From a gamma proteobacterium HTCC2207 (GTDB lineage Bacteria > Pseudomonadota > Gammaproteobacteria > Pseudomonadales > Porticoccaceae), in NCBI GenBank assembly GCA_000153445.1, contig CH672396.1, positions 157,668 to 221,667 of the forward strand: a DNA stretch of 64,000 bases. Reading direction: 5' to 3'. Under the pieces are notes generated by a model. The model searched no databases. It was given only the letters and a program-made list of their open reading frames with translations, and had not been told where the DNA came from. The position numbers and the translations under genes were made by a program. This document shows, in pieces, positions 24,997 to 33,926 of this stretch. Numbering within the stretch: position 1 is the stretch's first letter; every line of letters starts with the position of its first letter.

Positions 24997-26469
24997 CTAA
25001 CGTGCATAAGCACGGGTAACATTGATACCCTGCTCACGCAGTCGTTGTAATTTGTGACGCAGCGTTCTTGGACTAATTCCCAGCTGCTCTGCTGCGTGCT
25101 CGCGGCTCCGAGAACCATTCAGCGCATTCATAATGGCCTGCCATTCACTGTGCTTGACGGTGCCATTTAAGCTCTCCGAACTGGCCTGGGGTGTCGACCA
25201 AAAAGGCTGGCTGTCAGCAGATGCTTGAGCAGGCCCAGAGTGAGAGTGCATAGAGTGAGAGTGAGCAGAATGAGAATGCCGAGCAAAGGGATTTCCCTGA
25301 GCCGGGTTTGGACGGCTGTCATAGCTATCTGCCAGCTGAATGTCATCGAAGAGCAAATGCTGAACGTCAATCGGGGCACCATTAGCCAAGACCATTCCAC
25401 GGACCAAAACATTTTGTAATTCACGTACATTGCCGGGCCAGCGATAGCTCTCTAGACTGCGCTGGGCCGCACGCGTTAAGCGTGATACTTGAGCAGCGCC
25501 GCTCTGCTGATTTAGAAACAACTCTGCCAGAGGCAGAATATCTTTCGGCCGCTCATTAAGTGAGGGAATCGTCAACTTAAAGGCGGTCAAACGAAAATAT
25601 AGATCTTCTCTAAAGGCCTGTTGCGCAATCGCCGCCTTGAGATCGCGATTAGTCGCCGCAATAACCCTGACATTGAGATCAATGGCTTTTTGACCTCCGA
25701 GTCTGACCACTGAGCGCTCCTGCAAAATTCGCAGTAACTTGGCCTGCAGGTGAAACGACATTTCGCCAATTTCATCGAGGAACAAGGTGCCGCCCTCGGC
25801 CTGCTCAAATAGACCAGGCTGGACCTTAGAGGCTCCGGTAAAGGATCCTTTTTCATGGCCGAACAACATATCTTCAATAAGGTTTTCCGGCATCGCGGCG
25901 CAGTTTAGGGCCACAAAAGGCCCCTGATGTCGTGCCGAGGCATCGTGAAGAATGCGTGCCAACACTTCTTTGCCCGCGCCGGTTGGGCCGGTGACCAATA
26001 CGGTTACATCCACCTGAGCAACTCGCTCAGCTAGGGCGAGCAGGTTGCGGCTCACTGGATCGGCGAAGACAAAAGCCGGTTGGGAATTGTTTTTTACTGG
26101 CTCGCACTGAGCAAGCTCTAGCACTTCGGCCCATTCAGCTGCGTCAAAGGGACCGGACGAAATAACGCTGAGCGCGCCTTCGCGCATGGCGCGGATACCC
26201 AACTCAAAGTTACTGCGATCGACTCGCGCAACAATCGGCGCAGTACTGCTCGCAGCGGCCAGGCGCGCCTGTAATTGCTTAAGCTCTTGAGTGGACTGAT
26301 CCAGTGACACCACAAGCAACTGCGCGGCAAGCAGCGCTGCGTTGTCTGGCTCTGCGCCGTCAACCTGGGTTATCGCTAAACCCTCACCCGCATAATTGAC
26401 GACCTCAGTCGGCGATAGAGGCCGATTTGTATCGAACCAAAGAACATTAATCATTTTGTGCTCAGTCAC
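24997..26469 (-). CDS. flrC: Sigma-54 activator FlrC/FleR with degenerate receiver domain
   Basis: 490 residues in three parts. The N-terminal 120 residues align with a response-regulator receiver only loosely: one acidic residue is left in the first motif (WFDTN) and the conserved Lys is absent (SSGPF where KPF is usual). The AAA+ core follows (about 135-370) with Walker A TGPTGAGKE, GSFTGA loop, Walker B TLFLDEIGEM and an R-finger region. The C-terminal Fis-like HTH is EQLGISPRTLRHKLQRL. A Ser/His-rich linker (SHSAHSHSMHSHS) lies before it. FlrC normally needs the FlrB/FleS kinase, but no such gene is adjacent. The gene heads the fliE operon. Confidence 0.9.
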   Translation of the reverse strand: MTEHKMINVLWFDTNRPLSPTEVVNYAGEGLAITQVDGAEPDNAALLAAQLLVVSLDQSTQELKQLQARLAAASSTAPIVARVDRSNFELGIRAMREGALSVISSGPFDAAEWAEVLELAQCEPVKNNSQPAFVFADPVSRNLLALAERVAQVDVTVLVTGPTGAGKEVLARILHDASARHQGPFVALNCAAMPENLIEDMLFGHEKGSFTGASKVQPGLFEQAEGGTLFLDEIGEMSFHLQAKLLRILQERSVVRLGGQKAIDLNVRVIAATNRDLKAAIAQQAFREDLYFRLTAFKLTIPSLNERPKDILPLAELFLNQQSGAAQVSRLTRAAQRSLESYRWPGNVRELQNVLVRGMVLANGAPIDVQHLLFDDIQLADSYDSRPNPAQGNPFARHSHSAHSHSMHSHSGPAQASADSQPFWSTPQASSESLNGTVKHSEWQAIMNALNGSRSREHAAEQLGISPRTLRHKLQRLREQGINVTRAYAR

Positions 26470-26533
26470 TATTACTTACCCTTGCCCAATAGGCCCGTTT
26501 TATATATCTGGATAGATCCATTGATGTTAAATG

Positions 26534-26549
26534 AGCAATTTTTGTGCCA
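26534..26549 (-). promoter_or_regulatory. Sigma-54 promoter for flrC-fliE operon
   Basis: On the minus strand the sequence is TGGCACAAAAATTGCT, a full match to TGGCAC-N5-TTGCW with GG and GC spaced by 10. It lies 65 bp upstream of the flrC start and is almost identical to the flhA site. Confidence 0.85.
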
Positions 26550-26698
26550 AAAATTATTTATGTTTAAATACAGTAGCTTAAGGGAAGAGTGGCAAGAAAC
26601 CGTCAGTTTTTTGCCGCTGGCAAGCAGTCGGCAATTTGACACCGGTTATATGGGCTGCGGCAAAAAGGCGGCAATGAATTGCCACGCATACTGCGATT

Positions 26699-26717
26699 AA
26701 AGGCTATTTAGCCTTTT
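26699..26717 (-). terminator. Weak hairpin after flrA
   Basis: A 7-bp stem AAAGGCT/AGCCTTT with a 4-base loop lies 175 bp past the flrA stop. The following T-run on the minus strand is poor, so termination is only possible. A second inverted repeat (CAGGCA...TGCCTG, about 26842-26865) is nearer to flrA. Confidence 0.35.
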
Positions 26718-26891
26718 GAGGAATACGTTGAACCGCGCTATTGATTGGATGGCTGTTGCCTGAAAAGCTTTTTTGTTCGCGGGCAGTTTAACGAGAGAGT
26801 TTATTTAAAACACGCGTGATTTGAGATATGCATGAGGATAACAGGCAAAAAACCAAGGATGCCTGCAATCTAAACTGAGCCGCAAAGCGCT

Positions 26892-28088
26892 TTAGGAGTT
26901 ACCAGCAAGACCGTGTTTGTTGATTTTTTCAATCAGGGTTGTGCGCTGTAGGTTGAGCATGCGCGCTGTTTTAGACACATTACCCGAAGCATTTTTTAAG
27001 GCTAGACGAATAAGATTGCTCTCTATATCAAGCAGATGCTGTTTTAGATGAAAGCCTTCCTCGGGGAAAGCTCCTCCACCCTGCGCCAGCAAAATGGTCT
27101 GCTTCACGTCCTGGTCAAGCTGCGCATCATTAACTTGGGCCAAGCTGTCTGCCTCTGAAACGCCGCTGATAGCACTAACAATATCAGCACTGTCCGGCTC
27201 AGGCGTTAGGTTTTTTTGGCTTGGGGTTGCGTCAGCGGCAAGACTCGACAGCAATATACGCTCAGTGCCCTCTTGCGGCCAGGCGGGCAGCGCTCGCATA
27301 CCTGGCGGTACCATACTCGGAATAACCCTTTGCAAATCAACTTCCTGACCTGGGTAGAGAGAGGAGTAGCGGTCCACAAGATTGGCTAACTCTCTAACAT
27401 TACCAGGCCAGCTGTACTCTGAAAATAACTGCATAGAGACAGGATTCAAACTGATAGCCTCGCGACCACCAATTGCGTGCTGTTTGGCAAAGTGGTCAAA
27501 CAACACTGGCACATCATCAGTGCGCTCGCTGAGGGCTTTAATCTCAATTGGCAACACATTAAGGCGATAGTAGAGATCTTCACGGAACAGTGACTTTGCT
27601 ATCAGGCTGCTGATATTTTTATGGGTCGCGGCTAACACACGCACATCTATTAGCGTCGACGACAGAGACCCAACCGATTCAACCTGCCGCTCTTGTAAAA
27701 CGCGCAACAGTTTAACCTGAAGGTCAACCGGCATATCACCAATCTCATCGAGAAATAAGGTGCCTTTATGAGCCAACTCAAAGCGTCCTTTGCGGTCCGA
27801 TATAGCTCCAGTAAACGCGCCTTTACGATGCCCGAATAATTCACTTTCAAGAAGGTCGCGCGGAATTGCTCCACAGTTAACTGGAATAAAAGGACCGTTG
27901 GCACGGCTAGAGGATTCATGCAATGCACGGGCGACCAGTTCTTTCCCGGTACCACTATCCCCTAAGATCAGCACAGTAGACTCAGTGGGCCCGACCATCT
28001 CGATGAGCGTCCGCAACTCTTGGATGGCTTCGCTCTGGCCGATTATTTTTTGCGAACTAGTCAAAAATAACTTCTCGTGTGAGTTCAA
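26892..28088 (-). CDS. flrA: FlrA/FleQ-like sigma-54 activator lacking the N-terminal domain
   Basis: 398 residues. The frame begins almost directly with the AAA+ domain (KIIGQSEAIQELRTLIEMV), Walker A GDSGTGKE near residue 43, GAFTGA near 90, Walker B GTLFLDEIGDM, and ends in a FleQ-like Fis HTH (NVSKTARMLNLQRTTLIEKINKHGL). FleQ/FlrA normally carries about 120 more residues in front. An in-frame TGA sits directly before the TTG at 28088 and no ATG exists in the first 31 codons, so the start is TTG at 28088 or TTG at 28064, the latter having a GAGAAG Shine-Dalgarno six bases ahead. It probably activates the sigma-54 promoters of flhA and flrC. Whether it is the master regulator or a PspF-like paralog cannot be decided here. 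Confidence 0.8.
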   Translation of the reverse strand: MNSHEKLFLTSSQKIIGQSEAIQELRTLIEMVGPTESTVLILGDSGTGKELVARALHESSSRANGPFIPVNCGAIPRDLLESELFGHRKGAFTGAISDRKGRFELAHKGTLFLDEIGDMPVDLQVKLLRVLQERQVESVGSLSSTLIDVRVLAATHKNISSLIAKSLFREDLYYRLNVLPIEIKALSERTDDVPVLFDHFAKQHAIGGREAISLNPVSMQLFSEYSWPGNVRELANLVDRYSSLYPGQEVDLQRVIPSMVPPGMRALPAWPQEGTERILLSSLAADATPSQKNLTPEPDSADIVSAISGVSEADSLAQVNDAQLDQDVKQTILLAQGGGAFPEEGFHLKQHLLDIESNLIRLALKNASGNVSKTARMLNLQRTTLIEKINKHGLAGNS

Positions 28089-28401
28089 TCAGTAAAAAGT
28101 GACAGTTAATTATCCTTAACTGACCCGATGGCTAGCACCCTTTGTCTGGAGTTTATAACAATTCCATACTAAAACCGAGTAGCAGTTTTCGGTTAAATTT
28201 ATTTGACTATAATTGTTAGTGTAACGGAATAACTTACATATATAGAGTTAAAACTATCTATTCATATGTAGATTATAGAGTTGTAAGCCAAATTGTAAGT
28301 TTAACTTGAGACCACAGATGGAACCTTTGACCGAGACGTTACTACTGGATAAGCTATGGATCGAACGTAGGCTGAAGGCTTTTTGAGGGAGTACTAGGTT
28401 T
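28089..28401. other. Divergent gap between flrA and the ClC gene
   Basis: 313 bp, AT-rich near flrA. It should contain promoters for both genes. A TTGACTATAAT stretch near 28205 mixes -35- and -10-like elements without proper spacing, so I do not call a promoter. No frame coding for the missing FlrA N-terminal domain was found. Confidence 0.4.
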
Positions 28402-30099
28402 ATGAAAAAAGTGCGCGACGCTTTGGTTGAAGTAGCTATTATTGTTTTGGTTGGCGGTCTGATTGGCGCTGTTCTGGCAGTGGTCTCTAATCTATTTGTC
28501 ATAGGCGTACAGTGGTTTGGGCAACAGCGGGAAGCCAGCGACATATTGTCTCTGCCGATTGGCGGAGATACAGTCTCGTTTTCTAGCCTAGTGTTTTTGT
28601 GGGCCGCAGCAGCAGTCGTGGTATTTTTAAAAACCAGCCTCGGCATTAGCCGCTGGGCTGGCCCCGCCGACTCTATGTATGCAGCTCATCAGGTCAATGA
28701 ACCCTTAGATATTAAAACCGGCATGGCCTCGACTCTGGCTGCTTTTGCCTCCGCCAGTGGCGGCGGGTCGGTGGGCCAGTACGGCCCTATTGTGCACTTT
28801 GGCGCAACCATGGGCATCTGGGTTAAGCGCTTTATTTCCAGCCGCCTCTCCCATGAAATCTATCTTGGCTGCGGTGTTGCCGCAGCTATTTCTGCAGGCT
28901 TTAACGCGCCAATAGCTGGCGTTGTTTTTGCCCACGAGGCAGTCCTTAGGCACTTCTCTGTAAGGGCTATTGCTCCCATAACTGTTGCTTCAATATCTGC
29001 CAGTGCTCTGGGAAATCAATGGTTCCCGCATACCACTACCTTTGACATTAGCGCTACACTGCCGCCACTGGCAGAGGTAGTGCCTGTATTAGTGATGCTG
29101 GCGCCGGCCTTTGCCCTGGTGGCAATCTGCTTTATGGCGGCATTGCGCTACTCGGCGCAAACTGCGGCCAAGATGAATACCTCACCATTACTGTTGCCGT
29201 TTATTGCGGCGACCATTTGCGGTTTAGTCGGGGTGTGGATTCCACAGATTCTCGGCCTCGGCATTTCCAGTATTAATGAGATGATCGCCGGTGAGTTCGC
29301 TCTGTCACTGTTGCTCACGGTGCTGGTGGCTAAACTGCTGATGACGGCGCTGTGTATTGGTTTCGGATTGTTCGGTGGCGTTTTCTCTCCCTCGCTATTT
29401 ATCGGTGTCGCTGCGGGCGCCGTGGCCGGGGAGCTATTAATCCTGTTTGGTTTTGGCGATATCGCAAGCATTATTAGTGTTGCCGGTATGGCCGCAGTGA
29501 GCTCGGCAGTGATCGGTGCGCCGGTTTCTGCGGTACTGATTATTCTTGAGCTAACACAATCTTATGAGTATGCGGTGGCCGCAATGATCGCAGTAATGGT
29601 CTGTAACTTACTGACTAATCGCCTGTTTGGAAATTCCTTTTTTGATCGGCAGCTGCTCGACCGCGGAATCGACCTACTTAAAGGACGTGAGGCAATCGCT
29701 CTAAATCAACAAGTTGTCGGCCCCTTTGTCAGTCAGGGCTATGTGCGCGCTGAACCTTCAGTTACCGGCTCTGAGCTGCGCGAAGAAATGCGCAAACGCG
29801 GCCATACCGAAGCCTACATTATAAAAAGTGACGGTCAGTTCCTTGGCAAAGTTTCTATTTATGAAGTGATAGAAGCTGCCGATAGTAATATCAACGACTT
29901 TGTCGATACACGGCCGTTAACCTTGTATTCTCACAACAGTCTTGCCGAGGCGATGGTTACAGTCAGCCAGTTTGTCGGTGAGAGTCTACCTGTTGTCAAT
30001 GCAGAAACTGGCCAGCTTCATGGTAGCTTGGCTGAGGGCGAACTGTTCCAAGCAGTGATCGATGTGCAGAATCGAGCTCGCGGTCTTGAGCGAGCTTGA
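28402..30099 (+). CDS. ClC-type chloride channel/transporter with CBS domains
   Basis: 565 residues: about 400 residues of ClC membrane core, then a C-terminal CBS pair (about 440-555). Family motifs are GGGSVGQYGPIVHFGATMG (equivalent of GREGP), AGFNAPIAGVVFAHEAV and GLFGGVFSPSLFIGVAAGA. The external gating Glu of E. coli ClC (Glu148) is Tyr here, and the internal proton Glu (Glu203) appears as Ala. Both changes would break Cl-/H+ exchange as understood, so a passive channel or another anion specificity is more likely. No functional link with the flagellar neighbours is visible. The start ATG follows GGGAGT with good spacing. Confidence 0.88.
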   Translation: MKKVRDALVEVAIIVLVGGLIGAVLAVVSNLFVIGVQWFGQQREASDILSLPIGGDTVSFSSLVFLWAAAAVVVFLKTSLGISRWAGPADSMYAAHQVNEPLDIKTGMASTLAAFASASGGGSVGQYGPIVHFGATMGIWVKRFISSRLSHEIYLGCGVAAAISAGFNAPIAGVVFAHEAVLRHFSVRAIAPITVASISASALGNQWFPHTTTFDISATLPPLAEVVPVLVMLAPAFALVAICFMAALRYSAQTAAKMNTSPLLLPFIAATICGLVGVWIPQILGLGISSINEMIAGEFALSLLLTVLVAKLLMTALCIGFGLFGGVFSPSLFIGVAAGAVAGELLILFGFGDIASIISVAGMAAVSSAVIGAPVSAVLIILELTQSYEYAVAAMIAVMVCNLLTNRLFGNSFFDRQLLDRGIDLLKGREAIALNQQVVGPFVSQGYVRAEPSVTGSELREEMRKRGHTEAYIIKSDGQFLGKVSIYEVIEAADSNINDFVDTRPLTLYSHNSLAEAMVTVSQFVGESLPVVNAETGQLHGSLAEGELFQAVIDVQNRARGLERA

Positions 30100-30173
30100 G
30101 CCTTTAACCGAGCCCTCTAGTAGAGCCATTTAGCAAAACCCTTAAGCAAAACTGATGTATCAATAGGATCACT

Positions 30174-30872
30174 ATGAAGCAGCTACAACTTGGCATTTTA
30201 TTTTTTGCACTGATCAGCGGCTCTGTCCAGGCAGGCCCTTTTGAAGCAGGGCTTAGCGCGCTTGATCGGGCACATTACGCGACGGCTATGCGGGCCTGGC
30301 TTGGACTGGCCCTCGAGGGTGCCGCTGAGGCGCAAAACAACGTCGGCCATCTCTATGAACAGGGTTACGGTGTTTCACAAAATTACTCAACGGCGATGGA
30401 GTGGTATCGAAAAGCTGCTGATCAGGGGCTTGCAGAAGCGCAGCATAATATGGGTATGCTCTACTATCATGGCTACGGGGTAGCTGAGAATCAGCGCACC
30501 GCGACAAAGTGGTTTAAGCGTTCTGCGTTGCAAGAATTAGTAGACTCTGAGTATATGCTCGGTCTTGCCTATCATGAGGGAAAAGGAGTTGAACTGAATT
30601 ATGAGCTGGCACAATACTGGTTTAAGAAGGCCGCTTTAAAAGCCTATGGCAATGCACAGTTTATGTATGCATTTATGTTGCAGGCCGGTGAACTCGGGGA
30701 GCCAAAGTCATTTGAAGCATTAGTTTGGAGTGAGGTAGCGCGGCTAAATGGTCAGGCAGGAACCGTTGATATAGCCTACATAGCTAAACTCAAACTCGAG
30801 GACGAACAGATTATAGAAGCAGAGTTGCGGGCTGTTAGCTGTATTAAAAGCAGTTATAGCGATTGCCCATAG
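30174..30872 (+). CDS. Secreted Sel1-repeat protein
   Basis: 232 residues with a signal peptide (QLGILFFALISGSVQAGPF, cleavage near residue 21). Four Sel1-like helical repeats follow: AEAQNNVGHLYEQGYGVSQN, AEAQHNMGMLYYHGYGVAEN, VDSEYMLGLAYHEGKGVELN and NAQFMYAFMLQAGELGEPK. Such proteins are periplasmic or envelope adaptors; a specific role is not evident. It lies between the ClC gene and fliS and has two cysteines near the C-terminus. Confidence 0.85.
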   Translation: MKQLQLGILFFALISGSVQAGPFEAGLSALDRAHYATAMRAWLGLALEGAAEAQNNVGHLYEQGYGVSQNYSTAMEWYRKAADQGLAEAQHNMGMLYYHGYGVAENQRTATKWFKRSALQELVDSEYMLGLAYHEGKGVELNYELAQYWFKKAALKAYGNAQFMYAFMLQAGELGEPKSFEALVWSEVARLNGQAGTVDIAYIAKLKLEDEQIIEAELRAVSCIKSSYSDCP

Positions 30873-30923
30873 CAGGCCTCTGATTAGCTCCGTATAAAAA
30901 TCAATTTAAAAAAAAATTTTGAC

Positions 30924-30950
30924 TAAAGAATCCGGCGCAGATTCCGATTC
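30924..30950 (+). promoter_or_regulatory. Sigma-28 type promoter for fliS
   Basis: TAAA (30924-30927) is followed after exactly 15 bases by TCCGATTC (30943-30950), 5 of 8 matches to GCCGATAA with the CCGAT core intact. It lies about 40 bp upstream of the fliS ATG, as expected for a late flagellar gene. Confidence 0.6.
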
Positions 30951-30991
30951 TAATAATATCTTTTTCAAAATAGTGTTTAGGAGTTATTAGT

Positions 30992-31408
30992 ATGGCGAGC
31001 AATAGAAGAGCTGTTAACGCGTACCAAAATACCCAGGTCAGTTCAGCGGTTGACTATGCCGATGGCATTCAACTGATTCAAATGTTGTTTGATGGTTTAA
31101 TCGATGCACTGTCTTGTGCTGAGGGTGAAATTGAGCGTAAAAACATTCCCGAAAAGACTATTTCTATAAATCGTGCCACGGGCATTATTTATGGCCTCCA
31201 GGACTCTCTAGACTTTGAAAAGGGTAATGATTTAGCGCGCAATCTCAGCGAACTCTATGAATACATGGGGCGCCGTATGACCTTTGCTAACGCGCACAAT
31301 GACATAAATGCAATTCGAGAAGTGAGGGGTCTGGCCAATGAAATTCGCGGTGCGTGGAAGCTATTGCCGTCGCTACTCAAGCAGGAGCATGTTGCCAAAG
31401 CATCATAG
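30992..31408 (+). CDS. fliS: Flagellin export chaperone FliS
   Basis: 138 residues. The N-terminal YQNTQVSSAVDYADGIQLIQMLFDGLIDAL is the FliS signature, followed by the RATGIIYGLQDSLDFEKGNDLARNLSELYEYM region. FliS binds the C-terminus of flagellin and delivers it to FlhA. fliS normally follows fliC-fliD; here it is alone, 22 kb away from most flagellar genes, with its own sigma-28-like promoter and a strong terminator. fliC and fliD are not in this window. Confidence 0.95.
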   Translation: MASNRRAVNAYQNTQVSSAVDYADGIQLIQMLFDGLIDALSCAEGEIERKNIPEKTISINRATGIIYGLQDSLDFEKGNDLARNLSELYEYMGRRMTFANAHNDINAIREVRGLANEIRGAWKLLPSLLKQEHVAKAS

Positions 31409-31435
31409 CTACAGACCCTAGCGTTTTGAATAACT

Positions 31436-31473
31436 AAAAAGGTGGTACTGAAATCTTTGGCGCCACCTTTTTT
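31436..31473 (+). terminator. Rho-independent terminator after fliS
   Basis: A hairpin of AAAAAGGTGG paired with CCACCTTTTTT, with an inner loop of about 15 bases, ends in a run of T. It starts 28 bp after the fliS stop. The rest of the gap to the next gene (31474-31677) shows no clear feature. Confidence 0.9.
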
Positions 31474-31677
31474 CTTATCCCTACCTTTTACACTTCCCTT
31501 CCTCCTTATCTAATTCCAGTTTGCAAAACTCCCCCTCGTTTAGCGGTCTCTTGACGCTTGACAGAACTCTCGCCCGCATGGCATAAACGATTTTGATAAA
31601 AAATTAATTATCTAGGGGCAGAATTACTCTGTCTGCAAAGCGTGTAACGCGCTACACATAAAAAACGGTATCTAGAA

Positions 31678-32586
31678 ATGATCTTCAGCCAGCAGAGAAT
31701 GATGGACATCCTCAACAAAAGTAGCGACGGTGACAGAGTTAGTCGCGGCTGTGATATGTTCCTGTCGATCCTGATTGTGCTTAATTTAGTTGCCGTGTGT
31801 CTGGAGTCTGTTGAGAGTTTTAATGCCCGCTATCGAACTGCCTTATTTATTTTTGAAGCTATTTCGGTAAGTATATTTTTAATCGAATACAGCCTGCGTA
31901 TTTGGTCCGTCGCCGCAGATAATGATAATCGTGCCAGTACTGCAAGTGGGAGGCGGTTTAATTATATCTTCAGCTTTACTGGCATTATTGATCTACTCGC
32001 AATTCTCCCCAGCGTACTACCGTTAATAATGGGGGGTGTGGATCTGCGTTGGCTGCGAGTACTTCGCCTAGTACGCCTGCTGAAAATTTCACATTATTCT
32101 TCAGCCCTGGAAGATTTATTTTCAGCTATCTATCAAGAGCGCCGTTCATTTTTTGCTGCGCTCTATCTCATGGGTATTGCACTGTTTTTATCCAGCTCTC
32201 TGATGTATCTCGCCGAGTACGATGCTCAGCCAGAAAAATTTGCCTCAATTCCACAGACCATGTGGTGGGCACTGATCACACTGACAACAGTTGGCTATGG
32301 TGACGTCTATCCAATCACTCCACTGGGACAGACTATTGGTGCCTTTACCGCACTGTTAGGTGTCTGCACTGTGGCACTGCTAACCGGTATTGTCGCCTCT
32401 GCATTTTCCAATCAAATGGCGCGTAGAGAAGCTATCTTTGAAGCTGAAATCACTTCAGCGTTGAGCGATGGTGTGGTTACTGATGATGAGCAGTGCCACA
32501 TTGAGGAGTTGCGAGAGAAGTTTAAAATTACCGAAGAACATGCCCGCGCTATCTTCGCTCTGATCGAAGAGAAACGCGGTCATTAA
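31678..32586 (+). CDS. Voltage-gated potassium channel, six-helix type
   Basis: 302 residues. S1-S4 lie at about 25-145, with an S4-type helix rich in Arg (LRWLRVLRLVRLLKIS). The pore loop has the K+ selectivity filter TLTTVGYGDVYP (about residues 200-211) between S5 and S6. The cytoplasmic tail (about 245-302) is acidic and helical (DGVVTDDEQCHIEELREKFKITEEHARAIF). It should conduct K+ in response to membrane depolarisation. It is a single gene preceded by 200 bp and converges with the pomB2 gene. Confidence 0.92.
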   Translation: MIFSQQRMMDILNKSSDGDRVSRGCDMFLSILIVLNLVAVCLESVESFNARYRTALFIFEAISVSIFLIEYSLRIWSVAADNDNRASTASGRRFNYIFSFTGIIDLLAILPSVLPLIMGGVDLRWLRVLRLVRLLKISHYSSALEDLFSAIYQERRSFFAALYLMGIALFLSSSLMYLAEYDAQPEKFASIPQTMWWALITLTTVGYGDVYPITPLGQTIGAFTALLGVCTVALLTGIVASAFSNQMARREAIFEAEITSALSDGVVTDDEQCHIEELREKFKITEEHARAIFALIEEKRGH

Positions 32587-32637
32587 CTGATGCCTATTTA
32601 CGGTTAGCTCAGCGCTAAAATCCATAAGCCACAGACT

Positions 32638-33864
32638 TCAGCTACCGTCGATAATCACTTCTATACGGCGGTTTTTCGAACGTCCCTCAGGTGAGTCATT
32701 GGGCACCAGAGGTTTGGTGTCCGCCAGTCCAGTTACCGAAACACGACCATCGTCAATCTCTGAGCTATTAAGCAGATAATCTGCCACGGCTGCTGAGCGT
32801 GCCGCAGAGAGATCCCAGTTGGAGCGAAAACGCTCGCTGAAGGCCATGGGGATATTGTCGGTATGCCCCTCAATAGTAATCAGGCTTGAGCCATCAGTTA
32901 TGGATTCACCCACTTTATCCAGCAACGGTTTGAAGGATGGTTGCAGATCTGCGTAACCGCTGCGAAAGGAGCCGCGCTCGGCAAGACGAACAACAATTTT
33001 GTCGCCATCGCGGTCGACTTCGGCCAAGCCCTCGGCAATTTCGTTGGACAGCCGTGCGCGAATTTTCTCATACTGATCGGCAATCGCCTGTTCGCCAGCT
33101 TGACTGCCACGACCGCTGAGATCACCATCGAGAGATTCCGGCGAGGCATCGATCACCTGGACCTGTGAGGCTACCTGAGCCTGGGCCGAGGCCACTTTGG
33201 CATAGACCTCCAGGTCACTCTGCAGAAGTTTGGCGCCAGACTTAGACTTGCGGTCTTCGCCCTGCTTGCCGCTTTTTGCCTCAGAAACCACTTCAACTAC
33301 CAGTTTCTTATCTTTGATGGTGACTTTAACTTTGCCCTCGGCGATTTCTTTGGCCAGAGATTTTTTCAGCACTTCAGCATCAGAATTGGTAGACGATTTA
33401 TTCTTTTTGAGCTTATCTTTGAGTTCTACATCCTCAGGCTGGCGCTCGGCTGTTGTCTGTTCCTGAATCACATCGAGCAGGGTTGGATCGACCTTGGCTG
33501 TCTTGTACTGCTTGGCAATGACATTTTCTGCTGTGGGCTGCTCGACAACCGGGACTATTTTTTGCACACCAAACTTTTGGTTCATGGAACCACTGACTTC
33601 TTTGTATTTGGGCACATTCATATGGGCAAAGGAGAGAATCAAGACAAAGAATGCCATCAGTAGAGTCGCCATATCGGCAAAGGTTGCCATCCAAGCGGGC
33701 GCGCCGCTTTTACAGGGTGGGCAATCCTCCTCTTCCTCAGGCTCCTCTGGCAACGATGGCGGTTTCGGTAGACTGGCTTCAATGTCAACCGGTGCTGCTT
33801 CAGGTGCCGGAGCGACTTCGGCTGCGCCATCGGCTGGCTTAATCTCTTCTAGCTCATCAGCCAT
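32638..33864 (-). CDS. Second PomB/MotB-like stator subunit
   Basis: 408 residues. After an acidic, Pro-rich start comes CPPCKSGAPAWMATFADMATLLMAFFVLILSF, a single membrane helix with the ion-binding Asp (FAD). The C-terminal OmpA-like peptidoglycan-binding domain contains IEGHTDNIPMAFSERFRSNWDLSAARSAAVADYLL (about 325-360). MotB/PomB anchors the stator and carries the ion path. It lies 62 bp after a close paralog and shares its whole domain plan, including the unusual Lys/Glu-rich region between membrane helix and OmpA domain. Stator complexes have five A and two B subunits, so the two B proteins could mix in one unit. Confidence 0.93.
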   Translation of the reverse strand: MADELEEIKPADGAAEVAPAPEAAPVDIEASLPKPPSLPEEPEEEEDCPPCKSGAPAWMATFADMATLLMAFFVLILSFAHMNVPKYKEVSGSMNQKFGVQKIVPVVEQPTAENVIAKQYKTAKVDPTLLDVIQEQTTAERQPEDVELKDKLKKNKSSTNSDAEVLKKSLAKEIAEGKVKVTIKDKKLVVEVVSEAKSGKQGEDRKSKSGAKLLQSDLEVYAKVASAQAQVASQVQVIDASPESLDGDLSGRGSQAGEQAIADQYEKIRARLSNEIAEGLAEVDRDGDKIVVRLAERGSFRSGYADLQPSFKPLLDKVGESITDGSSLITIEGHTDNIPMAFSERFRSNWDLSAARSAAVADYLLNSSEIDDGRVSVTGLADTKPLVPNDSPEGRSKNRRIEVIIDGS

Positions 33865-33926
33865 ATCAGCAGCCCCCCAGAATCATTAAGGGGAACAGAT
33901 TGAATGGAAGGAAGTGACCAGATTGA

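Larger units (their letters stand above)
26470..26891. other. Regulatory gap between flrA and flrC
   Basis: This 422-bp stretch holds the flrC sigma-54 promoter (26534-26549) and a weak hairpin at 26699-26717. In Pseudomonas and Vibrio this is the place of fleS/flrB, the sensor kinase gene; here no kinase reading frame is present on either strand. A short plus-strand frame (26458-26700) has no recognisable content. Confidence 0.7.

Noticed and set aside
26458-26700. Plus-strand 80-residue frame between flrA and flrC
   Set aside because: It overlaps the sigma-54 promoter of flrC, has no Shine-Dalgarno and no recognisable content.
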